Positions 1 through 8,774 of a stretch of 57,783 nt of DNA are shown piece by piece. The translations under genes were made by a program, and so were the position numbers. Location: assembly GCF_000298295.1 (NCBI RefSeq), contig NZ_AMGM01000022.1, positions 1-57,783 on the forward strand, written 5' to 3'. Each line of letters begins with the position of its first letter. The stretch's first letter is position 1. The notes below the pieces were generated by a model. It made no database searches. It was not told where the DNA came from and saw only the letters and a list, made by a program, of their open reading frames with translations. Source of the stretch: Cecembia lonarensis LW9. Its GTDB lineage: Bacteria > Bacteroidota > Bacteroidia > Cytophagales > Cyclobacteriaceae.

Positions 1-530
1 GGAACCTGAATAGCCCGTGTAACATGCGTTTTGATCCCAGCTTGCGCCAGTGGGAAGGTGTACTGATGTTGTAATCACTTCAATCCTGAAAGGCCACCCA
101 AAGCCATTCACATTCCAATAAACCTCATCATAGTCTTCAAAGTAGCCCAGCTGCCCCTCTGCGCTATAGCTGATTTCATAAGTATAATAGCCAGGGCTCA
201 ATTTGCTTTGCCTATCCCCTATGTAGATATTTAAATTCCCATCCTTTTTATCCGTATGGAATGGGGAACCCTGCCCATCTTTCTTTACCTCAAGGATGCT
301 ATAATCTGTTCTTACTTGTTTGTACCGATAATCAGTCCCCGAAAGAGGCAGACTTCTGACTATGCCCCGTTGGATTTGTTGACCTGCGGCATAAACTTCT
401 ATGGTTTCTGTTACCGTCAGTAAACCTGTAGTATCGATTTTGAGGTCAGCATGAAAGGAGCGGATATACTCTTCTTGGGCATACAATTGCATGCCGGCCA
501 ATAAAAAAGTAAAAGGAAAAACCTTTTCAT
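1..530 (-). CDS. DUF2207 membrane protein, N-terminal part, apparent frameshift
   Basis: This is the N-terminal part of a DUF2207-family protein; the rest lies beyond the window edge. The minus strand reads open from about 482 to 1, starting AQEEYIRSFHADLKIDTTG and containing the family-typical stretches VTETIEVYAAGQQIQRGIVR and DEVYWNVNGFGWPFRIEV. DUF2207 proteins are predicted exported membrane proteins of unknown function, often encoded next to lemA. The ATG at 530 overlaps the lemA stop as ATGA and starts a good signal peptide (MKRFFLLLF), but this is out of frame with the body. The T6 tract of the coding strand (503-508) is one base short; with one more T the reading becomes MKRFFLLLFLLAGMQLYAQE, a normal signal peptide. 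This is either a sequencing error or a true inactivating frameshift. The family call is firm; the functional state is not. Confidence 0.8.
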
Positions 531-1081
531 TTAAAGTCCACCTTAGGAACTGCCCGTTCGCTCTCAGATTCCAATTCAAAAAAGGCAGATTTTTGAAACC
601 CAAAACTATTGGCGATAACATTACTTGGGAAAGAATCTATCAGGATATTCTGATCTCTGACTGTTCCATTGTAATATCTTCTTGATCGCTCTATGTCCTG
701 CTCCACAGCAGACAGGTCCTGTTGCATTTGTAGGAAATTGGTATTGGACTTTAAGTCAGGATAGCGTTCTGCCACCGCAAAAAGACCAGATAATGCCCTG
801 GTCAATTGGTTTTCTGCTGCTTGTTGGTCTACTACACCACTGGCTCCCATAGCAACTGTTCTGGCCTTAGTGACACTTTCAAAGGTTTCTCTTTCATGCG
901 ATGCAAAACCTTTTACTGTTTCGATCAGATTAGGGATCAAGTCATACCTTTTCTTGAGCTGTACATCAATGCCACTCCAGGCCTCGCCAACATTGGTTCT
1001 CAATTTGATGAGCCTGTTATAAATGCCAACAACATAAAAACCAAGCGCTAAAACTACGGCTACTATAATAACTGCGGTCAT
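527..1081 (-). CDS. lemA: LemA family protein
   Basis: A 184-aa LemA protein. It has one N-terminal membrane segment (about residues 3-20, AVIIVAVVLALGFYVVGIYN), after which the bulk of the protein is helical and probably faces outside the cytoplasm. The family hallmark is clear: NVGEAWSGIDVQLKKRYDLI followed by PNLIETVKGFASHE, and later LKSNTNFLQMQQDLSAVEQD. Its length is typical. The stop codon overlaps the ATG of the downstream DUF2207 gene (ATGA), so the pair is likely translationally coupled. LemA is widespread and its biochemical role is not settled; pairing with DUF2207 is a recurrent arrangement and suggests a shared envelope function. Confidence 0.95.
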   Translation of the reverse strand: MTAVIIVAVVLALGFYVVGIYNRLIKLRTNVGEAWSGIDVQLKKRYDLIPNLIETVKGFASHERETFESVTKARTVAMGASGVVDQQAAENQLTRALSGLFAVAERYPDLKSNTNFLQMQQDLSAVEQDIERSRRYYNGTVRDQNILIDSFPSNVIANSFGFQKSAFFELESESERAVPKVDFK

Positions 1082-1161
1082 AAAATAAATTTTAAGGATG
1101 AATCCTAAAAGATAGTAAATAAACCGCTTTAATTGAAGTGTTTATGTTGGAAAACGCAAAT

Positions 1162-2643
1162 TTACTGCACCCTTTGCATCAGCTTATTGGATGGGGGATT
1201 GTTCAGGTCAATGAGGTAGCCATTGACTACCGCATACCTCAGATTACCGTTTTGTGCCAGGAAAAAATTTGGGTTTCCTCCCAATCGGATACCATTTGAA
1301 ATGGTATTGGCATTTTTTAGCACAAGAAGCGGCAAATGGTGCAATTCCCGATCTGAGGCCTCCTTTACTTTTACCGCCAGGTAGCCGTCTTTTAATAGGG
1401 AAAGTGCTCTTTCTTCTGAAATTTCTGACAGATCGGTAAATGAAGGTTCAAAGACCTTTCCATCCACAACTTCCATCCCTTTCGCATCCAACTCTTCAAA
1501 TCCATAAAAAATAGAAAGATCCCCCAAGTCATCTACTGCTCCAGTGACAAAATAGGAACCATGGGCATCTGCTTCTCTTCTTCTTACACCCAAGTCTATT
1601 TCATAGTTATGTCCTTCTTTTTCCAAATTGATGTTTCTTACCACTAGATCCATCAATCGGGTAAAATTGTCAGGTATTTCGTAATATTCAGCAAGTGCAT
1701 ATTGGGCATAACGCTGATCCGCAATTTCAATCAATGCCTGCAACATGATCAGGAAGTTCATTTTTCGGATTTCTTGTTTTTCCGGGTCATTGGGGTAACC
1801 TCCGGATTCAATTAATATGGTACTCGTTCCCCATTTTTGAAAATTGTCACCAAAGGCCCTAGGCTCAAAGTAATCATCGTATTTTCCCACATGTCCAGGT
1901 GCATATTGCTGCATGACTTTGTTCATGCCCACGATTACCTGCATGGCTTTTTGTCTTACGGTATTTACTTCAGTTTCATAATTGTAAGCAGGGGCCAATA
2001 CTGAAATAGATGCGGGAGTGGAAGTCTCTCCTGCGGTGTAATAGATTTGCTGATCGTGCAGGTTGAAACCAAATTCAGGTGAAAATACATCCCTGGCATT
2101 TTTTAAGATAACTGCCTCTGGAGAAGCCAATTTAATGGCGTCCCTGTTTAAGTCTATGTCAAGGGCATTTCTACGAATCCATTGGTCCATCCCGTCTGGA
2201 TTGACCATGGGGATAAAGCGCAAGGTCAATTTTTCTTTTAACTTTTCTCTGATGGTTTCCAATCCATCATTTGAACCCTCCAAAAAGTTGAAGAGGTCAA
2301 AAAGAGCCATGGTGGCCGTGCTTTCATTTCCATGCATCTGGGACCATAGCATGACCTTGGTGGGGCCATTGCCCCAGGTCATTTGATAAATTTCCTTCCC
2401 ATCCACAGACTTCCCGATTGCTTCCACCTGAAAATTGTCCTTCCTGTTTTTAACCAAATGGATCACTTCTTGATACTTGAATCTTCGGTGGTCGACAGCT
2501 GTCTCCTTATAAGTTTCATAGGCTTTTTCAAGTTGGTCTAAGGCTAAATCAGATGCTTTTTCCTGGGGCCCGCAGGATAGGGTAGCTAAAAGCATACAAA
2601 GACTCAAAATGGTGCTGGTATATAAAAGCGCTAATCTTTTCAT
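1162..2643 (-). CDS. M14 family zinc carboxypeptidase lipoprotein
   Basis: A 493-aa exported lipoprotein of peptidase family M14. The signal peptide ends in a lipobox (ATLSC, Cys24). The first zinc-binding pair is H104 and E107 in SQMHGNEST; the third ligand is the histidine in NLHDQQ near residue 197, and the catalytic Glu is in ILIESGGYP near residue 277. Substrate-site arginine and asparagine motifs are visible in NPDGMDQWIRRNALDIDLNR. The C-terminal 150 or so residues have no motif I recognise. M14 enzymes remove C-terminal amino acids or hydrolyse peptidoglycan peptides. It is divergent from a dipeptide epimerase gene 91 bp away, which fits a role in peptide or murein-peptide use, but substrate is not deducible. 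Confidence 0.88.
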   Translation of the reverse strand: MKRLALLYTSTILSLCMLLATLSCGPQEKASDLALDQLEKAYETYKETAVDHRRFKYQEVIHLVKNRKDNFQVEAIGKSVDGKEIYQMTWGNGPTKVMLWSQMHGNESTATMALFDLFNFLEGSNDGLETIREKLKEKLTLRFIPMVNPDGMDQWIRRNALDIDLNRDAIKLASPEAVILKNARDVFSPEFGFNLHDQQIYYTAGETSTPASISVLAPAYNYETEVNTVRQKAMQVIVGMNKVMQQYAPGHVGKYDDYFEPRAFGDNFQKWGTSTILIESGGYPNDPEKQEIRKMNFLIMLQALIEIADQRYAQYALAEYYEIPDNFTRLMDLVVRNINLEKEGHNYEIDLGVRRREADAHGSYFVTGAVDDLGDLSIFYGFEELDAKGMEVVDGKVFEPSFTDLSEISEERALSLLKDGYLAVKVKEASDRELHHLPLLVLKNANTISNGIRLGGNPNFFLAQNGNLRYAVVNGYLIDLNNPPSNKLMQRVQ

Positions 2644-2734
2644 AATAGGGAATTTGGTGACAAATTATCCGCCTAAGTTAGGAACTTCAACAAAAAAATA
2701 AATTTACTTTTGTATCAAAACCAAAATAATCTCC

Positions 2735-3748
2735 ATGAAGCTTTCCTTCTTTGTCCGTGATTTGCCATTGAAACACACCTTTACCATTGCCCATCAAAGT
2801 CGTGATGTGCAGGATACCATCATCGTCAAACTGGAAGATAATGGTCTTTTTGGTCTGGGGGAAACCACCACCAACCCTTTTTATGGGATGAAAGCAGAGA
2901 ATATCATGGAGCACTTAGAGGCATCAAGGAATTTGGTCGAAAAGAGCCAATGGCAAAACCCTGAGGAACTTTGGGAGATGGGAAAAGAAATATTCCAGAA
3001 CAATCCTTTTGCCCAATGTGCCCTGGATATGGCTGCATGGGATATTTTTTCCAAGAAAAAAGGCAAAAAACTCTATGAATACCTGGGCCTGAATCCCAAA
3101 GATATCCCTTTGACCAATTTTACCATAGGTATTGATTCCATTGAAAAAATGGTGGAAAAGATGAAAGAGGTGGATTGGCCTTTGTATAAAATTAAATTGG
3201 GTACAAACCATGACCTGGAAATTATCAAGGCATTGAGGAAGCATACGACTGCTACTTTCCGCATTGATGCCAATTGTGCTTGGACAGCCGAACAGGCCAT
3301 TCGTTATTCTGAAGCATTGGCCAAACTCAATGTGGAATTTATGGAGCAACCCTTGGGAAAGGATGACTTGGAGGGCATGAAGGAGGTCTTTCGATATTCC
3401 AAACTTCCCGTCATTGCGGACGAAAGCTGCATTGTGGAGGCAGATGTCAAAAAGTGCCATGACCTATTTCATGGGATCAATGTGAAATTGGTAAAAGCAG
3501 GAGGGATTACCCCAGGTTTGAGAATGATCCATGAAGCCAAAACCTTGGGCATGAAAACCATGGTAGGCTGTATGACAGAATCCTCAGTGGGTATTACCGC
3601 TATTGCCCATATTGCTCCCTTGTTGGATTATGTGGATATGGATGGAGCCATGTTATTGGCCAAAGACATTGCCAAAGGAGTGGAAATCACGCCGGAAAGG
3701 GTCACTTTCCCGGAAGGTAATGGCATTGGGGCGGTTCTTTTGGATTAA
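2735..3748 (+). CDS. Dipeptide epimerase (enolase superfamily)
   Basis: A 337-aa cytoplasmic enzyme of the mandelate racemase/muconate lactonizing group. The acid-base and metal residues are all visible: KIK at 152-154, metal ligands D178 (RIDAN), E204 (MEQP) and D229 (IADES), and the second lysine in KLVKAGG (251-254). The late DMDGAMLLAKD motif (301-311) is typical of dipeptide epimerases such as L-Ala-D/L-Glu epimerase, which recycles the murein dipeptide L-Ala-D-Glu. Exact dipeptide specificity cannot be read from sequence; hydrophobic-dipeptide epimerases in Bacteroidota look alike. Divergent from the M14 peptidase. Confidence 0.85.
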   Translation: MKLSFFVRDLPLKHTFTIAHQSRDVQDTIIVKLEDNGLFGLGETTTNPFYGMKAENIMEHLEASRNLVEKSQWQNPEELWEMGKEIFQNNPFAQCALDMAAWDIFSKKKGKKLYEYLGLNPKDIPLTNFTIGIDSIEKMVEKMKEVDWPLYKIKLGTNHDLEIIKALRKHTTATFRIDANCAWTAEQAIRYSEALAKLNVEFMEQPLGKDDLEGMKEVFRYSKLPVIADESCIVEADVKKCHDLFHGINVKLVKAGGITPGLRMIHEAKTLGMKTMVGCMTESSVGITAIAHIAPLLDYVDMDGAMLLAKDIAKGVEITPERVTFPEGNGIGAVLLD

Positions 3749-3809
3749 TAATGTAAAATTAAAAGTGATGAATGATAAGTGGAGGGTGAGGAGCTGATGT
3801 ATGTTTTAT

Positions 3810-4967
3810 TTACCTATCCAAAATTTGAAGCCTCAAAAAAGCGATCTCATCGTCCATATTCTCAAAAATCCAAATTTGTCCATCTTTTACAAAATGTTTG
3901 GTAGGCCTTTGGTTTAATTCCGGCACCAAGGATTCGGCTATCAAATTAAAATCCTGATCAAAGACGCTTAAAAAAACCTCTGCACCAAGGGCTTGATAAC
4001 CCCTTCTTTCCATCATTTCTTCCCCAAACTTCTCTTTAAAAGAAAGTCTGAGGAAGCGTTGGTTTTGTTTATCCCAGTGGATAGATCCAAAATTGATGTC
4101 TTCCCTTTGCTTCCTTTCCACTTCCCATTGTTGGTTGGACTCCCCTTCTACTTCCTTGGGGGGAAGGTAGGATTTTTTGTCTCCCAATAGGGGGCCTTCC
4201 AAGTCTTTTCTATAGAGGCTGTCAATCCCTGCATCGTAAATGTAGACTTCATTGAAACAATTGTTATAAACGAGGATTTGGTTGCCTTTGGACAGGGCGT
4301 AAGCTCCTGAGCCCATAGATCCCATTTTTTGGCCATCATACAGCAGGTCGGTAGAAAAGTCCATGATTTTGTTCATATCCGGAATTTCGATCTTGCGGAA
4401 GCTTTCGTTTTGAAGGTCAAAATCCATCAGGTAATAGCTCATATCGCTCCACCGTACATAAAAACCAAAAAATCTATTGGGATCATCCGGGCTTTCAAAA
4501 ATTGACATGGGATAGATATCATATTCAGAAAAATCTGCAGCTAAGAGTTTATCCAATTTCAAATCTCTGACCACTTTGGCTTCTTGGCTGAAGATTTTGT
4601 TCAGCCCATAAAACCAAGCGATGAATTGCTCATCAGCTGTAAGGGAGAAATTTGAAATAAAGTCGCCTATACCATCAGGTCCCTCTTTTTCAAATTGGAT
4701 TTTCTTGACCAATACCCCTTGGTCCAAATCTATCTTTTCCATTACCGCATCGTTCCTGTTGTAATTGAAAAGATAGTGCCCATCATGTGAAATGTCGGAA
4801 AGCCATAAATTATCCCGAAGGTAAAAAAACTCTTCTCCTGCATCAATCAGAAGGGTATCCAACTTGAAGTCGAGTTGGGTAAGTGCCGCGTTATCCGAAC
4901 TTTTCTTTTCCCCACAGCCAAAAAGGAGCCCACAAAACAATAGGAAACAAATATTTTTCATAGTCAT
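3810..4967 (-). CDS. DUF4221 family lipoprotein, copy 2
   Basis: A 385-aa lipoprotein (signal ends LLFGC, Cys18) with the repeat pattern of a six-bladed beta-propeller and the DUF4221 signatures: KIQFEKEGPDGIGDF in the first third and FVKDGQIWIFENMDDEIAFL at the C-terminus. Function unknown; DUF4221 genes are common in Cytophagales and often multiplied. It lies 5 bp downstream of a second 385-aa DUF4221 gene in the same direction, so the two form an operon from a tandem duplication. Start: MTM gives two possible ATGs; the first is used here. Confidence 0.82.
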   Translation of the reverse strand: MTMKNICFLLFCGLLFGCGEKKSSDNAALTQLDFKLDTLLIDAGEEFFYLRDNLWLSDISHDGHYLFNYNRNDAVMEKIDLDQGVLVKKIQFEKEGPDGIGDFISNFSLTADEQFIAWFYGLNKIFSQEAKVVRDLKLDKLLAADFSEYDIYPMSIFESPDDPNRFFGFYVRWSDMSYYLMDFDLQNESFRKIEIPDMNKIMDFSTDLLYDGQKMGSMGSGAYALSKGNQILVYNNCFNEVYIYDAGIDSLYRKDLEGPLLGDKKSYLPPKEVEGESNQQWEVERKQREDINFGSIHWDKQNQRFLRLSFKEKFGEEMMERRGYQALGAEVFLSVFDQDFNLIAESLVPELNQRPTKHFVKDGQIWIFENMDDEIAFLRLQILDR

Positions 4968-4972
4968 GGTAT

Positions 4973-6130
4973 TTAATTGATGGTTAATCGGATATAAGCC
5001 AATTCGTCCTCCATATTCAGGTAGAAATAAATCTGTCCATCCTTCACAAATTGAGCATGTGAAACAGTCAGTCCTAAGTCTGTCACTTCTTTTTCACCGA
5101 TCAGTTCAAAGTCAGCATTCAAGATGCTGAGAAAGGTCCTGCTTTTGACTGTTTCATCTGCGATGCGGGGTAAAGCATAATAAGAAAAGCGATAGAAAAC
5201 TTGGTTTTTTTCATCCCAGATTGGACGGAGAAAATTGACCTCCTCTCTGATTTTAGCGCTTACTTCTTGAATTTCTGATTGAGAAGCCACCTCATTCTTA
5301 TATGTACCAGTTTTTTCATTGGGCGTCAACGTATTTTCATATCGGATAAGAATGGCTTCTTCTTCTCTTGAATCGAAGCGGTAAATGCTGTTCAGCACAT
5401 TGGTGGTGAAAAGATATTGGTCATTCCATGGGCTGATACTCAGAGATGGATGGGTCATGGACCTGCTTGAGCCGTCATCTGAAGTCCAACTTACCCGAAA
5501 TTTGTCCATTTTTTCAAATTCCGGAACCTCAATAAGCCTTCTTTTTTCCTGTTCAATGTCCAATTCAAGCACTTTGGCTTGTAGTTTCTTATAGTTGGAA
5601 AAAGTGCAGTAGATCTGACTGCCATCATCCGAGAAACCTATAAAAGATAAAGTACCTAAGTCCTCCATTCCTTCGGTCATCCAAGGCTCATCTAATTTAA
5701 TCCTTTTGATGATATTACCTTCTGTGTCAGTAATGGCAATTCTATTGTCCCAACCTAGAAAAGCCCTATTTCCATTTCCCAATAAGAACATCAGGTAACC
5801 ATTTTGGCCTACACCATTGGGGCCTTCTTTTTCTACGGGTATTTTTTCAACAAAGACCATTTTTTCCAAGTCAATCACCTCAATCTGTGAACCTTGAAAA
5901 TCCCAGTAATACAAGGTTCCCAAATCTTTACTCACTGCGTGGGAATACGGACTTGTAGCTGCCATTAGGATTTCATCTCTGGAATCCACCAACACAGTGT
6001 CCATGGTAAATGTAAGATTTAAGTATTTTCCTGCTCCTTCTTCTGACCCCTTTTCCGCACATGCCCAAAAGCAAAACAGTAGCATAACAAGAGGGATAAC
6101 TTTACGCAGGGGTGTATATAATCGAATCAT
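4973..6130 (-). CDS. DUF4221 family lipoprotein, copy 1
   Basis: The upstream paralogue of the gene at 3810-4967, also exactly 385 aa. Signal peptide ends CFWAC (Cys24). It shares KIPVEKEGPNGVGQN and the C-terminal FVKDGQIYFYLNMEDELAYI with its neighbour, but the middles have drifted far, so the duplication is old. Predicted outer-membrane or periplasmic propeller of unknown function. The spacer upstream (6131-6509) would hold its promoter. Confidence 0.82.
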   Translation of the reverse strand: MIRLYTPLRKVIPLVMLLFCFWACAEKGSEEGAGKYLNLTFTMDTVLVDSRDEILMAATSPYSHAVSKDLGTLYYWDFQGSQIEVIDLEKMVFVEKIPVEKEGPNGVGQNGYLMFLLGNGNRAFLGWDNRIAITDTEGNIIKRIKLDEPWMTEGMEDLGTLSFIGFSDDGSQIYCTFSNYKKLQAKVLELDIEQEKRRLIEVPEFEKMDKFRVSWTSDDGSSRSMTHPSLSISPWNDQYLFTTNVLNSIYRFDSREEEAILIRYENTLTPNEKTGTYKNEVASQSEIQEVSAKIREEVNFLRPIWDEKNQVFYRFSYYALPRIADETVKSRTFLSILNADFELIGEKEVTDLGLTVSHAQFVKDGQIYFYLNMEDELAYIRLTIN

Positions 6131-6509
6131 ACATCAAAAGTTTTGTTGCCAAAAGTTCAGCCAAAATGACTATCAGACCTTCAATTTAAAACTAAAAATA
6201 GAATTGACCTAATTATTTTTTATTCAACCCAATCTTAATTTTTATCAACTTCGAGATTTGAATAGAACCGACTGGATAGAGTGAACACCAATTTGTCCCT
6301 ATCAAAGTTTGGAGTTGCAAATTTCAAAGAGCTCTAAAAATGGGAACCACAAAAGAAAAAAAGGTAACAAAAGTTTTGTTGGTGCTAATCGTACTCCATT
6401 AAAGAGCTATAATTGAGAAAATCCTTTTGTTGAAGTTAAATCTTTTTTCTTGAGTCTTGGGTCTTGAGTCTTGTGTCTTATGTCTTATGTCTCACCTCTT
6501 GTTTCTTTT
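6131..6509. other. Gene-free spacer with AT dyads and a 3'-flank microrepeat
   Basis: A 379-bp spacer. It holds two copies of the dyad CAAAAGTTTTG (6135-6145 just upstream of the DUF4221 start, and 6368-6378, the second extended to AACAAAAGTTTTGTT at 6366-6380). The right end (about 6447-6505) is a TCTTG/GTCTT-rich microrepeat. Read on the minus strand it is purine-rich (ACAAGA, GACATAAGA) and immediately follows the stop of the minus-strand barrel gene at 6510. No tRNA or clear terminator seen. Confidence 0.6.
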
Positions 6510-7637
6510 CTAAAAAGCTTCTCCAATAAACAAATAAAAACCGCTCCCCTCTTGGGTAAAGGCGACATCAAATCGGGTATAAATGTCCTTTTTGGGGAAA
6601 AGTAAAAACCTCAAACCTCCACCTGCAGACCAAACAGCCTTGTGGATAGCGGCTTTTGAAAAATCAGGAAAAACGGTCGCTGCCCCTGCAAATATGGCAG
6701 CCCCTAAGCGATCGGTAAATCCCAAAGGTAAGGGCAGCATGCGATATTCCAATTGCGTAGCCAATTGATTTTTGTCCCTGAACCTTCCCAGGTAGTAGCC
6801 CCGCATCATGCTTTCCCCACCCATTAAGGCCAATTGGTTGAAAGGTACATCCCCACTGGTAAACTGTCCCAATAGCTGCCAGGCCAATACATTTTGTTTT
6901 CCAATTGGCCGAAATAATCTTGTGTCCAATATAATTGTGTTAAAATCAAAAGTACTCCAGGCAGGACGGTATTTCAGGTAGGCCAATTCCATAAAATTTC
7001 CTTTTCTTACATTCAGTACATTGTGTCGGTCATCATACACCAAACCCAATCCCAGACCAGTGTTCGTTGAACCCTCATTACCCAAAGGGAGTTCATAACT
7101 TGGGGCCTCTGGCGCCTCGATAAAAGCTACTCTGGAAAATCTTTGGTAATCTACCTCGAGTCCGGCATAGAGGTTTTTTCTGATTTCTCTTAAAATGCGT
7201 TCTTTGATGATGATCTGATTGGCATCAACCAAAGCCAGATACTCTTTGGGGGTATCCATGCCGATGCCATGGTAGCGCAAAGGAAAGCTTTGAATCCGGA
7301 TCCGACCAAGAAAAAACCATTTGTTTTGATCGGAGTACAAAGCATGGTCAAACCAAATACCATACTGATTCTCCAAAGTAAAAAAAGTAAATCCATTGAC
7401 TTCTGAAAGGCGATTGTTGGTATCATTCCTGGCATGGTACACGTATAACGAAGATAAGCCTATTTCCCAACTGGTTTCGGGGGCATAGGCCAAAGTAGGA
7501 TAAATCAAAAACTGGGATTTGGCTACATCTGAAGTGTCATTAAATATGCTGTTGAGGTACCTTTTTGCCAAACTTTGGGAAAAAACGGGACCTGCCACTA
7601 AGAGTAAGCAAATAGAAAACAATAGCCTTTTTAACAT
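6510..7637 (-). CDS. BamA/TamA-type outer membrane beta-barrel protein (no POTRA)
   Basis: About 375 aa from the ATG at 7637, chosen because it begins a clean signal peptide (MLKRLLFSICLLLVAGPVFS); an in-frame ATG 36 bp upstream would put polar residues before it. The mature part is a series of alternating hydrophobic/aromatic beta strands. It carries bacterial surface antigen (D15/Omp85) features: GLGLGLVYDDRHNVLNVRKG, a late MGGESMMRGYYLGRFRDKN that corresponds to the conserved (V/I)RGY/F loop, and a terminal aromatic residue (GEAF). It is too short for POTRA domains, so it resembles the stand-alone Omp85-like barrels of Bacteroidota. Substrate unknown. Confidence 0.8.
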   Translation of the reverse strand: MLKRLLFSICLLLVAGPVFSQSLAKRYLNSIFNDTSDVAKSQFLIYPTLAYAPETSWEIGLSSLYVYHARNDTNNRLSEVNGFTFFTLENQYGIWFDHALYSDQNKWFFLGRIRIQSFPLRYHGIGMDTPKEYLALVDANQIIIKERILREIRKNLYAGLEVDYQRFSRVAFIEAPEAPSYELPLGNEGSTNTGLGLGLVYDDRHNVLNVRKGNFMELAYLKYRPAWSTFDFNTIILDTRLFRPIGKQNVLAWQLLGQFTSGDVPFNQLALMGGESMMRGYYLGRFRDKNQLATQLEYRMLPLPLGFTDRLGAAIFAGAATVFPDFSKAAIHKAVWSAGGGLRFLLFPKKDIYTRFDVAFTQEGSGFYLFIGEAF

Positions 7638-7707
7638 GGAAACTTTAAATGCCCTTAAAAGTAAACATTCCAATCCACAGACATCCTGATTTATATAGAA
7701 AAAAGGT

Positions 7708-8640
7708 TTATCTGAATTTCACTACTTTGCCATGGGCTTTGGAAGTCATGTTCTGAGGGATGGAATCAGATATTTCTTTATACAGAAGTTCTACCAGTTT
7801 TTTCTTCAGAAAACTTCTGGTCAGGACAATACTTACCTCTCGGATAGGCTCCTCTCCTTCAAAGCGCCTTAACCTTGATTTTTCTTCCTCCTTTAGCTCC
7901 GATGTAGCCAATTCGGGAAGTAAGGTGATGCCCGTGTAGCGGTTGACCATATTCCTCAATCCTTCCAAGGAACCGCTTTCATAGTGAAAATTCAGTTTTT
8001 GGAATTTTGATTGATTGCAGAGGTTAATCACTTGGTCTCTGAAACAGTGGCCCTGTTGCAGCATCCACAGGTCATCCGTATTCAGGTCTTTAACGCCAAT
8101 TTTTTCTTTTTTCAACAATTCATGATCCTTGGACATGTAAGCCAAGAACTTTTCATAAAAAATGGGTTTCTCCAAAATGCCGTTTTCATTCAGAGGGGTC
8201 ACCACTATGCCCAGATCCAACTCATCATTTTTGAGTTTTCGGATGATTTCTTCTGTCACCGTTTCTTCTACCTGTAATTTAACATTCGGGTATTTTTCCA
8301 GAAAACTTTTGATAAAACGATGAAGCAGGTAGGGGGCAAGTGTGGGAATGATACCGATTTTGATTACTCCACTGATGTCACCTTTCAGTTGGGCGACCAA
8401 TTCATAGATGCCCTTGCTTTCAGAAACCACACGTTTGGCTTGCTCAATAATCTGCGCTCCAATTTCTGTGGTGATGACGGGCATTTTGGATCGGTCAAAG
8501 AGGATCACTTCCAGTTCTTTTTCCAGTTTACTCACCTGAGCACTTAACGTGGGCTGGGTAACAAAACAGGATTCTGCGGCCTGTCCAAAATGCCGGTGTT
8601 TATCTACTGCGATGATATATTCCAATTGCTGAATCGTCAT
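7708..8640 (-). CDS. oxyR: Hydrogen-peroxide-sensing LysR regulator OxyR
   Basis: A 310-aa LysR-type regulator with an N-terminal winged HTH (QAAESCFVTQPTLSAQVSKL) and a periplasmic-binding-like sensor domain. The two redox cysteines of OxyR fall at C199 and C208 in QQGHCFRDQVINLC, the same spacing and numbering as in E. coli OxyR. This makes a peroxide-sensing role likely, controlling catalase/peroxidase and iron-sequestration genes. It is divergent from an Fe(III) importer with only 134 bp to that gene's start, so OxyR may influence iron uptake. It ends with a basic tail (KAHGKVVKFR). Confidence 0.93.
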   Translation of the reverse strand: MTIQQLEYIIAVDKHRHFGQAAESCFVTQPTLSAQVSKLEKELEVILFDRSKMPVITTEIGAQIIEQAKRVVSESKGIYELVAQLKGDISGVIKIGIIPTLAPYLLHRFIKSFLEKYPNVKLQVEETVTEEIIRKLKNDELDLGIVVTPLNENGILEKPIFYEKFLAYMSKDHELLKKEKIGVKDLNTDDLWMLQQGHCFRDQVINLCNQSKFQKLNFHYESGSLEGLRNMVNRYTGITLLPELATSELKEEEKSRLRRFEGEEPIREVSIVLTRSFLKKKLVELLYKEISDSIPQNMTSKAHGKVVKFR

Positions 8641-8736
8641 AGCTTTGTTTTACTAAGCAAAATAATCCATTTATCTGCCCAAAAGATCAGAGCCCACAAA
8701 TATAAAAATCTTTTTCTTTTTATTTAGATTTGATTT

Positions 8737-8752
8737 AAATAATGATTAATTT
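8737..8752. promoter_or_regulatory. Possible Fur-box-like sequence and -7 box before the iron importer
   Basis: AAATAATGATTAATTT lies 22 bp before the chosen ATG of the iron-binding lipoprotein and resembles a degenerate Fur box. A TAGATTTG at 8725-8732 fits the Bacteroidota -7 consensus TAnnTTTG, but no convincing -33 TTTG is seen at the right distance. Weak evidence, given mainly because an iron importer follows. Confidence 0.25.
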
Positions 8753-8774
8753 CGCCACTCAAATCAACAAAACT

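Noticed and set aside
2924-3460. 178-codon open frame antisense to the dipeptide epimerase
   Set aside because: The epimerase motifs are complete on the plus strand.
6447-6505. CRISPR-like array
   Set aside because: Units are degenerate, about 7-10 bp and unspaced; there are no spacers and no cas genes.
8640-8774. OxyR binding site between oxyR and the iron importer
   Set aside because: ATAG and CTA fragments occur, but the spacing does not fit the OxyR consensus on inspection.
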